A stretch of DNA of 64,000 nucleotides from Anaeramoeba flamelloides. Taxonomy: Eukaryota > Metamonada > Anaeramoebidae. Shown in pieces: positions 44,998 to 57,587 of this stretch. Positions within the stretch are counted from its first letter, which is position 1; each line of letters opens with the position of its first letter. Position numbers and translations under genes: made by a program. Location: NCBI GenBank assembly GCA_027625915.1, contig JANTQA010000012.1, positions 10,192,501 to 10,256,500 on the forward strand, read 5' to 3'. The notes under the pieces were generated by a model, which saw only the letters and a list, made by a program, of their open reading frames with translations, searched no databases and had not been told where the DNA came from.

Positions 44998-46825
44998 GAT
45001 TGTTTGTATAAATAAAATTTATTTTTTCCTTTTAGACTCTTCTTCAATTAACAACCAATTTTGTCGAAAAACAATTGAACTTTTAAATTTTTTTTTACAA
45101 AAGAGACTTTAGATTTTTGAGGTGAATTCTTTTTCTTATATTATTTCCAAAAAAAATGCCTTTGTTTTGTTTTTTTCCAACATTACCATAGTTTTAAATT
45201 CAAACAGTACTACTTGATTATTCAACGAAAGGAAGTTCTAAATATTGCAAATTGTTTATGCACAAAAAAAAAAAAAATCCAAAACCTTCATCAAATTTAA
45301 AAAGATTAATTTTACCAAAGAAAAATATGAAAAACTGATGACAAAAAAAATAGAACACTAACAGTTATTAGGTTGTGTACACAAGTTTGGAATTTACTTT
45401 TTCGAGAAAAAGTAACTTAACCTTTCAATAAGTATTTGAGATTAAATCAAATTTTTCCCTTTCTTTTGAAAATCATTGATGTTTTCTTTGTGTTTATTAA
45501 TCATTTGGTCTTCTTTTCAACATATTTGATTAATTTTTATCCAAATGGTTTGTACCTTTAATTTTTTCTTGAAATTTTTAAACGGAAAATAAAAAAATTT
45601 AAAAAAAAATTTCCTTTTCTATGAAAACTTTTTTTGTCTTTTGAAAAAGTGTTTGATGAGTTTTTATTTGAAAAACTTTGTGAATAGATATACAACCAAA
45701 ATTATTCAAGAAATCTAAAAAAGTTTGAAAAATATCAAAAAGGAGAAAGATCAGAAAAACACTTTTAAAAATCATTTGGTTATTAATTCGTAGAAAGGTA
45801 TTATTTTTTATTTTCTTTGGATTCGTAATTATTTTAAAGTTGAATTTTCATTGTAAATATTCAATTTTGTTGAACAATTTTAAGAGGTTATATTTATGAG
45901 TCTTCAAATGTATTAAGAAAGTTCTCAAATTACCTAATTTGAGAAAAAAAGTAAAGAAAATTCACTTACAAAAAATAAGGAAATTTCTTTTGATTTTCTT
46001 TTTTTGATTTTGAGAGTTTTTTTGGAACAAAATTTGATTTTTGCTCCAAAAATTTGAATACAAAACGATTATTAGTGATTTATAGTTGATTGTTTTTTTC
46101 AAAAAATTTATTTTTATAACGATTGGGAAAAGAATTTGCAAAAATAAGAAAAAGAAATCCAAAATTTTAACAAAAGGTAGAAGAGTAGAAGTTGTCAATG
46201 ATAAATGTAGTAACTGGGAACAGTGGAGAAGTATTTGGTAACATGAGTAAAACATAATTTATAAAAAAACACATAAAAAAATTTTCTTACTTCTTTTAAA
46301 CGCAACTGGTTTTGATCTTTCAAGACAAAAACTAAAAAGTTGACACTTGATGTCAGGGATTTGAAATCTCATTTGTGAAATAAGAATTCCTATTTTGGGA
46401 TGTGGTTACCAATAAACGAATTTGTTTTAAACAACCTCTTTGTGAAATGTTTAAATGACACTCTTGAAAATTAGACAGTGAATGAGAATTATGAAAAAAT
46501 TTTCTGTTTTTTTTCTTTTTTGTTTTGGAATAGAAAAACTTTAATTTTTATTCGGTACCACTCCTGAATTTTGAAAAGTATTAAAGATAAAAGGTAAGAT
46601 AGAAATCATTTTTTGAGTTTGATATAAACAAGTTAGTGTTTATTTTTTCTTCAAAATTAAAAAAGAAGATATTTTTGTTTTTTCCCATTATTGGGTGTAC
46701 CTTTAAGTGATTTTCAAATAAAATGGGCAAGATCACTGTTGTTTTAACCTTATTACAAAAAAGAGAGAAAAATAAAAATCAAAAACACCTTTCATAACCC
46801 AGGTCAGACTACAGTTTTGTCACTA

Positions 46826-46987
46826 CTGGTATTTGAATTACAAATGGGAAATTTTTTCACTTGGTTTACAATTTGCTTTTTCAAAAAAAACTCCAATTTA
46901 CAACCTGGCCCTGTAGGGAAACTCTGTTTGGTCATAAATAAGGAAAATGAATTGAAAATATTTTCCCATTTAGACTTCAAATACCAG
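46826..46987. mobile_element. MITE family M2, copy 4
   Basis: 162 bp between TA dinucleotides (46824-46825, 46988-46989), starting CTGGTATTTGAATTACAAAT and ending ACTTCAAATACCAG. Its sequence is the inverse of 21107-21266 with few differences, including the CCCTGTAGGGAAACTCTGTT centre. Confidence 0.88.
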
Positions 46988-47710
46988 TATATTATTTTTC
47001 TCAGTCTTATTTGTTAGATGATCATATCAGAGGTTTTTGATTCTTTTGAAAGACTAAGTTCTTACTTCTCATTTTCAGTTGAAAGCGATCAGTAATAATT
47101 TACAGGTTAAAACAGAGATTCACGAAATTGAGAAAAAGGAATTCTTAAATTTTTTTTATTAAATAGTCTTCTTTTCTCAAAGTTTATGTTTTCGAAAACT
47201 TAATTTTGATTAGATCTAAAAGGAATTGAATTTCTCCTCTTTACTAATACACCTAGAATGGATCCCAAAAAATTGGTAAAATAATTAAATTAAGTTTTTT
47301 CGATCAATTCTCACAAAAATAAAATAGAAAATCAAAAAAAAATTCTTTTTTTTAACTACTATACTGGCAATTGATAATTCAAGTGATTGTGTATTTTAAG
47401 GAGTCTATCAAGGTTCCTAAATCTCAATAATATTTATAAAGTAAAAATCAAAGAAGGAAAAAATGAATTTTTTTCCGAAAAATATCAGAATTTTGGTAAG
47501 GTGATTTCTATGGTTTCTTTTCTATTAAAAAATGTCCACAAGATTCTTGGTAAAAATTGACTTTTTGAGAAAATTTCTATACAAGGGAAAATGGAAAACC
47601 TTTGTGGCTATGATGAGGATTACCTAAGATTATTTTTTAATTTGTAAAAAAAGTTAAGGGGGTTTTCCATACTCATTTAAAAGTCAAAAAGGAGAAAATT
47701 GTAAATTTTA

Positions 47711-48192
47711 CTGAAGTCAAAATAAAGCGTTCAAAAAAATCTAATGCGTGTTTCAAAATAAAAAGCGTGTTTTTTTTTGTTATAGTAGATCAATAAATTA
47801 ACCAATCAAAGAAACCAATAATAAACCCTAAAAAAATATGATATTGGTTTCTTAAAGTTCTATTATTTAAAAAGAAATTCTAAAAATGAAGGATCAAATT
47901 GCAAAATTTATCTCAAAAAATAGAGTTAATTTTGAAGGAGAAAATTTTAATCATAAAAAAAACAAAAAATTTCAAAAAAGACGAGAATATTATGGAAAAT
48001 TTTCAACTATTTGCATGAATAATTTAAATTTTACGGAAAATAACCAGACCTTTACTTTCAGAATTGATTTGAATTTAGCTATACTATTTGTTAGTAGATA
48101 GGATGTTGCATTGGTACAAGAATAAAAAAAAGCACGGATAATATTTTAATACACAGATTATAGTCTTTGTCCACGCATTATTTTGATTACTG
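47711..48192 (+). mobile_element. Tc1/mariner-like MITE M1, copy 3
   Basis: 482 bp between TA dinucleotides (47709-47710, 48193-48194), starting CTGAAGTCAAAATAAAGCG and ending ATTATTTTGATTACTG. A 71-codon frame (47886-48101) lies inside, but it is probably incidental to the repeat. It forms an inverted pair with 48334-48814, 141 bp away. Confidence 0.88.
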
Positions 48193-48333
48193 TAAAAAAA
48201 ATTTTGATAAGAAAAAATGATCTTTCTCTTTGAGGAAATGAATATTTTGGTGAATTTGATACAACACCAAACTCTTTATAGGACTTTTATCAAATGTTAC
48301 TTTATTTTAAAATAACAATGAAGAATATCTCTA

Positions 48334-48814
48334 CAGTGATCAAAATAAAGCGTGCACAACGACTATAATCTGTGTTTCAAAATATTATCCGTGCTTTTTT
48401 TTATTCTTGTACCAATGCAACATCCTATCTACTAACAAATAGTATAGCTAAATTCAAATCAATTCTGAAAGTAAAGGTCTGGTTATTTTCCGTAAAATTT
48501 AAATTATTCATGCAAATAGTTGAAAATTTTCCATAATATTCTCGTCTTTTTTGAAATTTTTTGTTTTTTTTATGATTAAAATTTTCTCCTTCAAAATTAA
48601 CTCTATTTTTTGAGATAAAATTTTGCAATTTGATCCTTCATTTTTAGAATTACTATTTAAATAATAGAACTTTAAGAAACCAATACCATATTTTCCGGCT
48701 TTATTATCATTTTTCTTTGATCGGTTAATGCATGGGTCTTCGAAAAACAAAGAAACAGGCTTTTTATTTTGAAACACGCATTAAATTTTTTTGAACGCTT
48801 TATTTTGACTACAG
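48334..48814 (-). mobile_element. Tc1/mariner-like MITE M1, copy 4
   Basis: 481 bp between TA dinucleotides (48332-48333, 48815-48816), starting CAGTGATCAAAATAAAGCG and ending TATTTTGACTACAG. Its interior is nearly identical to copy 3 in inverse orientation: more than 60 consecutive codons of the internal frame are unchanged. Confidence 0.88.
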
Positions 48815-50836
48815 TAAATAAAAAAGCTTGACTCATTATTGTAAAATTTTTTTCCGATTAGATGGTTGAATGTAAAATTCTACAAAAACTTTACCATATC
48901 CACTCCAACCCAATTTTTATTGAAAAGAATAATTCAATTTTTCAAGAGAAACACAAATGATAACAAAAAAAACTGTTACATAAAAATGAACAAAGTGTTT
49001 CAAATATTTGTTAGTGTAGATTCTCTCAAAATAAAAAATAGTGTAAACAGTATCCCCAAGATCCTAATGAGAACTTCAATTCAAGAAAAAACAAAAAAAC
49101 CGAGACCAAAAAAAATAAGAGTAAATCACAATGCCTTTGTAGAAATTGTTCTGGTTTGTGGCTACTATTGAAAACCCAAGAAATTTCATGACCATAACTC
49201 ATAGATAATATGATCTACAAAAGCGAAACATGTGGGGTTTTTTGGAAAACAAAAATGGTACATTTTTTAAGAAATAAATACCTTGTATAAATTTACCGAA
49301 TATTATTCAACCTTTTCGAGTGCTTTTTTATAAAAAAATGCTTATTTTTAACATGAAAGTAGATCCATTAAGGTTCATATTTCATAAAAAAAAAAAAAAA
49401 AACAATAATAGAGATTTTAATTTTCAATTTTCAATTTTATCATAAATAGTTACAAATTTTTAATTTAGTTAAACAAAATGAACTTATTTATGATTTCAAA
49501 AAAAAATAGACACTTTATTAGAATTTACAAACAATTATCGAAAAGTTATAAATTTTAAGATTTTGTTTATTTATTTTGAGAGAACCCCCCCTCAAAAAAA
49601 AAATAATAATAATATAAGCAACTTTGGTTACGTTTTATAAATATTAATACATTTTTTTTTTCGAAACACGTAGAAATTCTTGGTATATTCCATAAATAAA
49701 TAAAAAAAAAAAACATGTTAATCTTGAAAGTTTGAATTTTAAATATTTCAAAATTTGATAAAATTTACTTTGATAATTTTAATTTACACATTAATACCAT
49801 ATACTTTTTTGTATAAATATTTGAAATAAAAATAATATTATAGAAAATATTTAATATAATTCCTAATTAAATTTAAATAACCTTTTTAGCATCAACAAAT
49901 AAAAAGAATTCAAATTTTTTTAAAAACATTGTATTTTTTCATTTGAAGCGTAAGTAAAGTTATAAAAAGCTTTGTCACCCACTTTCATTCAAAAAATTGT
50001 TGATCAAATTAATAAAACAAATTCATTCAACATTTTTCCTTCTGAAAATTAAAACTTTGAAAAAAAAAAAATAAAAATAATGTGTACTTAAAATGATGTA
50101 TATTTATATTTTATTAAATTTTAAGTTTGAAAAAGCTGAAAGTAAGTTAGATCAACGAAGAAAATTTCAAAATTAGATACAAAAATATAAATATTTAGAT
50201 TCCATTTTATTAATTTTTTATACTTTTGGTAAAGGCTAAGTCGAAACTTTAATATTTTCTTTTTCTTCAAATTATTATTATTTTTTCCCCCTTTTTTATT
50301 TTTCGTTTTTCTTTGTTCCATTCTCAAACATTTTTCCCATTGTCAAGCAAATAATTAACCAACTCTAAATCACTTGAAAATTCATCCCTATTTTCTTTAC
50401 CTACACCAAAAAACATTTAACAAGCCCATCATTCAGAAGAATTCTATTTGTTATTAGGTAGTGACTTTTTCTTGATTTTTTGAAACAAAAAAAAAAAAAC
50501 AAAAGCCAGTTGAAAAACACACACAAAAAAAAATAGCAAGTGGTTTAGTGATATACCTTTAAAGTTTTATACCCTGAAAAATACTTTAACACTGGAAACA
50601 ATTCACAAATAAAAAAACAAAAACAAAAAATGATGATTTATTTAACCAATAAAATAGTCAAGATTATATATTATATTATTGATAATTTAAATAACTACAA
50701 AAAATAATTAGTTTTATTTTGAATCTTATTGTAAATTATTTAGCAAAACTATTTAGCAAAAAAAAATTCAAAAAAAAAATTTTTGTCAACATAAAAAAGT
50801 ATTTTTTGCCAAAAATCTTGTAATGAATAATTTAAA

Positions 50837-53146
<2,310 letters not shown>

Positions 53147-54699
53147 TCAATTTGAGATAAAGTGCTGGAATTTTTGATTTAAACAAGACTAGATTTGAAA
53201 AACAGAAGCAGAGAAAAAACAGTTACTAAAAAAAATAAAAAAATGTATTGTTGAGGATTTTTAAATTTTTGAACAAAACAAAAAAAAATGTATTATCATA
53301 GTTTTAATATTTCATTTACATTGAAGAAACAGTAGTTTTGTGGCAACACACATTCTTTTATTGTTACGAGAAGTATCCATTATTGATAAAACAAAACAGA
53401 AAAAGTTTTAATTTAGTGATAGATTAGACTTTGAAACTATAAGATCAGTTATTAACATATTTTTAGGTTTTTGAAGAGAAGTATAAATAAAAGTAGAGAG
53501 AATAGATAAAACTTTCTCATTTTAAGAATATTTTTTTTTTTCATTCCATATACTTGATTCGAGAAATGTGCTCGAGTTGATTGTTTAAAATTAATCAGAG
53601 AATAAATCAAAAAAAAATGACCCCTAAAGATGTTTATTGTAAACAAAAGTTTTCTCAGAATCAGCAAATAAGATAGATCACCTTTTCATTACATTGTTTG
53701 TAGAAACCAAGAATGAAAAAATTATCAATCAAAGTATGTAGGAGAGAATTTGTTTCTTCTTGGCCTGATGAAATTGAAAGGGTTTAAACAAAAACTAGTA
53801 TTCACTCTTAAAAATATATTTTGCCCTGGGACTATTTTTTATTTGTCTTTTATAAAAATCTTTTTTATGAATCTTTTAGGATTTTTGAGCTCAATTGAAA
53901 ATCATTCTCAAAATTTAAAAAGATATTCATACTGTTATTGTCCAATTAATAAATGAAAATTTTTATTTCAATTTCCAAAATGAATATTAAAGATTACGGC
54001 TACAAACAAATTAGTATAGTAAAAATTTTATATTAGAGTTAACTTTGGAAGAATTTATTCTCAAAAATGACTCATTTCTTAAGAATGTTGAAAAGATCTT
54101 TTGTTTTACTTCAACTTGGAAACTTGAAAAATATTTTGGGATTTGCAACTAAAAATTTTTATTTTTTAATTGGAAAATAATAGTATTTTATAGATAAATC
54201 TATCAATGGTCCAAGTGGTAATTAATCATTCTATTGGATTGTTGTAACTGTATTTTAACTATATGGATTGTAAACTTTTTATAAAAGTAGTAATCGAAAA
54301 ATTACAATCTTCAAAATTAATTGAGAAATAGAATTAAAAATCTATTATTGTGATTCTTCCTTAGACAAAATGATTATTTTCTTAAAAAGCATCTATTCTA
54401 AAAATGAAATTGTTTTTTTCTTGATGAAATAAGAATATTATTTTTTAGATCTCTCATTTATTATTTTTTTCCAAATTTTATTTCTCAGGGTGCAATTGAG
54501 GGTAAAAAAATTATTTATCCCAAAGTTTTCTATAATTCAATATAAATTCAAAAAATAATTAAATAAACTTCTCATATTCAAATCAAATCAAATAGTTTAA
54601 ATTGATAAAAATGATTTTGATTTTAAATTTGAATTTCAAAATTAAATTTTCATTTTGAAACTGTTTCTCTACTAATTTTTCAGATTTGTATTTTTTTAT

Positions 54700-55170
54700 A
54701 TTTCAACATCTACAAGGTGTCAAAAAGTATAAATTAAAATATTTAATATATATTACAATAAGAACTATTAGTGGCGACTAGAATATTTATATATGTATCT
54801 GTAAAATGGAAATATATTTTTGACAATTTTTTTTCCATTTGATTCTCATAAATTTATATCTTTCACAGTAACAAATGAAATGATTTATGTTTTCATAATA
54901 TTGAGTACAATAATCACATTTTTTAAAGTTTTCTTTCTTTTTTTTAAATGTGTTATATTCACATTTATTACTTAATACATATGGGTATATATAGAGTCCA
55001 TCTGTAAAAGTGATAAATTAAAAATTCAAAATTTTTGTTCTATTATAAGATTAAACGGTTTGTTATCGACCATTGAATAACCATAGAATCTTGTAATATA
55101 AAGGATAGTGTTAAATAGAAAATGAATTTTATATTCATCAAAGATACCGTGATAGGTTTGGAACCGCGTT
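54700..55170 (-). mobile_element. LINE-like 3' coding fragment (zf-RVT-type motif)
   Basis: On the minus strand, about 54985-54815 reads CEYNTFKKKKENFKKCDYCT, then a Glu-Asn-Ile-Asn-His-Phe segment and YCERYKFMRIKWKK. This C-x2-C, spacer, H-x3/4-C arrangement followed by basic residues is the cysteine/histidine motif found downstream of the reverse transcriptase in many non-LTR retrotransposons. Coding-like sequence extends upstream to about 55170 in broken frames. Only a fragment is present, so the element is an old, inactive copy. Confidence 0.5.
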
Positions 55171-55249
55171 ATGTGATTACGATGAAATAATTAGTTTAAT
55201 AATTCAAAAATAAAAATAAATGGAATAAATCTTAAGGTTCTAGTTATTT

Positions 55250-55905
55250 TAGGAGAATTTGCTCCATACCCAAGAAGCAACTTGAAACCTAAAGGGGTAT
55301 TGTGAAATTACCCTTTCTCTGATTAAAAAAATATAAATAACAAAAAAAAAATTTCTAAGGATCTTCGTTTTCAAAAAACTATTATTAAAAAACAAAGTTT
55401 CATAACATTCTCAATTCTAAAAAATCAAATATCAAAAAAAAAAAATTTCTTTTTTTAAATTTATAAAGGTTAAATTTCTTCAATAAAAATAAATGTTTTC
55501 TAAAAGTACACAATCAATTAAATTCAATTTAGTATAAATGTGATTATACTGTAAGTCTCTATATTTGACATACTAAGGATTTTGTAACATTCTTAGAGAA
55601 AAAAAAAACATATTTGAGAATGGAATAAAAGAAAAAAAATCTTCAAGATCTCTCAAAAAGCACCAAAGAGAGACATTTCAAAATTAATGAAGTTATTTTC
55701 AAAATTATATTTTCACAATCATCCAAATTGGATATTGATACTAATTCTTTGGCACTTTTTTCTAAAAATCTGCTCTTTTTCATTGTTGATTTTTGGATAT
55801 CGATTACTTTTCATTGGTTGATTAGTTTTTGATTGTTATTAGGCACTCATTATAATTAAAAAAAAATATTTTTTATCCATTTCTAAAAATTGTTTTTAAC
55901 CATAA
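55250..55905 (-). repeat. Dispersed repeat R4, copy 2
   Basis: Inverse relative of 6690-7345 with the same order of blocks: AGGGGTATTGTGAAATTACC (55295-55314), GCACCAAAGAGAGACATTTC (about 55658), a TGTTGATTTTTGGATATCGA block (about 55782) and GGTTGATTAGTTTTTGATTG (about 55815). Moderate divergence. Confidence 0.6.
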
Positions 55906-56071
55906 TCACTTGACCCTTAATGAATTAATTTTAAACCAAAAAAGTTTAAAATGGTTTCCATAATTAATAATGATGGAATCATTGATCCTTGGCGTAAAAT
56001 TTTGAAAGGTAATTGAAGTATAAGGGCAACTAGGGTGTAATTTTACACTTCTTGAAGATACAATAAATATA

Positions 56072-56093
56072 TGTATATATATATATATATATA
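56072..56093. repeat. AT microsatellite
   Basis: About 11 alternating AT units in spacer DNA. Confidence 0.85.
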
Positions 56094-56747
56094 AATATAA
56101 TTTTTTACAACTGATCTACATTTCTCGACAAATTTAAGAATGATATTGTTCAACTTTGAAGTCTTTAGATCACTGAAAAAACATTTAAATTTATCTTAAA
56201 ATACATATTTTTTTCTAAAATTCTTAGGTTTTTAATACTTATCGATTTTTATTTGATAAGATCAAACTTTTATTACTATTTTACTAATAGAATTTTTTGA
56301 GACGTCTGGACCATGGAGAACTAATGTGATTTAAGCTCAATTGCATTATTATTTAATTTTAGGCTTCTCTCTGATAGATGCCAATCCCTTAATTGGTATT
56401 TCAAAAACAGATATTTGTCTAAAAAAAAAAAAAAAATGATTAAATAAAGTATTTATTGCACAATATTTGAAATTTAATTAAGAGGAAAAAAGTCTAATAT
56501 AAGCCATAAGCTAATTTTTCAAAAATAGTTTAAACAAGAATGGGTAAATTTGGATCAATTTTTGTCCCATCTTTTTTTTGCCCTTTCCCGTTCTCTTAAA
56601 ATGAATTTAAAAAAATTCGGTTTCTAATTAGAACAAATCGAACATTTCAAGAAAAGATCTGCATTGTTTCTGATAAAATTTTGCTTTTCTATCAAGCCAC
56701 CCGAAAGCTCATGAATTAAAAGTGATTTGGATTCAAATATTTTAAAA

Positions 56748-57587
56748 TTAGATAGCACAAAATAAATATAATACAATTAATAAGACGATAGACCAATAGC
56801 CAACAAGACCATAAATAGGGATACACCTTCCAACCCGCCCCTTTGGCCCAAAAGTCTTGAACCTCAGTTTTTTAGGATCCCAGCTTTCGACGTCCAATGG
56901 ACAAACCATTTTTGAAGCGTTCCAGCCTTTTTCATTTGGTGGGTAGACGAATTGAGTTTTCCCTATCCGACCAAAATCCCATCCTGCCCAGGTCGAGTCC
57001 TTGGGCGGCTTCCACTCCTTTGGCATTGAACAAAAGGCCTCATTTCTAATCGACACATATTCGCCTAGCTTATGATCGCCAACATTAGTTCCGTTGTTGG
57101 ATCTAATATTTGCTTTCTTCAAATTTGTTTCAATTTCACGAACCAATTCAAACCAGAGCTTTTCTGGTAATTCGTCTTTTTTTGAAAGATCGTATCCGTC
57201 CATCCTTTTGAGTCTTGGATCGTGCTGCATAATATAGATTGTAAACTCTCTTCCCCTCATATACTCTGGCCATTCCCCATATTTCAATTTCATAATCCCA
57301 ACACCGTGGTATTTCTCACTCAAAAAGAGCTGCGAAATAAGATCATAAGCCCTCCCTTCGTCTTTGCTGCACACACTTATGTGTAGCTTCCAATCAGGTG
57401 CGCGGTTGTCTGCGTACACCTGAGAAGCAATATACGTGATCCCCTTTTGTGTATATATTTTGATAAACCCATTTGCATGTCTTAGTTCATAGATGGTTCC
57501 ACAGATCGTCTTTCTCGGCATCCTTTTTGGTCTCGACGTCACTGATTGAAAAGTAAAAAGATCTGTTTCTTTTTGATCAGAACTCAT
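56748..57587 (-). CDS. OspF/SpvC-like (phosphothreonine lyase fold) protein, membrane-anchored
   Basis: 279 residues, intronless, uninterrupted, with an AGAAATATG start context. The central part follows the bacterial OspF/SpvC/HopAI1 family, enzymes that remove phosphate from MAPK phosphothreonine by beta-elimination. DWKLHISV (65-72) matches SpvC DKFHISV, with K67 and H69 at the substrate-lysine and catalytic-His positions. Next come an LFLSE block (87-91), IMKLK with K100/K102 near the catalytic Lys position, EFTIYI (114-119) against QFTLYI, and EYVSIRNEA (176-184) against KYLSYRNEL, with R181 at the phosphate-binding Arg. Spacings agree to within a few residues. Extra to the bacterial proteins are a Trp/Pro-rich C-terminal extension (about 186-258) and a hydrophobic terminal segment (264-279) that looks like a tail anchor. 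The gene is visibly richer in G+C than its surroundings. Activity and substrate are inference; lateral transfer from bacteria is plausible. Confidence 0.7.
   Translation of the reverse strand: MSSDQKETDLFTFQSVTSRPKRMPRKTICGTIYELRHANGFIKIYTQKGITYIASQVYADNRAPDWKLHISVCSKDEGRAYDLISQLFLSEKYHGVGIMKLKYGEWPEYMRGREFTIYIMQHDPRLKRMDGYDLSKKDELPEKLWFELVREIETNLKKANIRSNNGTNVGDHKLGEYVSIRNEAFCSMPKEWKPPKDSTWAGWDFGRIGKTQFVYPPNEKGWNASKMVCPLDVESWDPKKLRFKTFGPKGRVGRCIPIYGLVGYWSIVLLIVLYLFCAI

Larger units (their letters stand above)
44998..50836. other. Gene-free interval with MITEs
   Basis: No gene I can support. It contains M2 copy 4 (46826-46987) and an inverted pair of M1 elements (47711-48192, 48334-48814). 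A 101-codon plus-strand frame at 48866-49171 starts just past the second M1 element and has no recognisable features. The rest is AT-rich spacer and the 3' flank of the kinase ending at 50837. Confidence 0.55.

Noticed and set aside
45962-46255. 97-codon minus-strand hydrophobic frame
   Set aside because: Phe/Leu/Ile-rich translation of AT-rich spacer without start context, domain or conservation.
47886-48101. 71-codon frame, repeated in inverse at 48425-48628
   Set aside because: It lies wholly inside two MITE copies; its conservation is explained by the repeat, and it has no transposase motif.
48866-49171. 101-codon plus-strand frame next to a MITE
   Set aside because: Its composition is that of the AT-rich background with Lys/Asn/Phe bias, and there is no domain or signal peptide.
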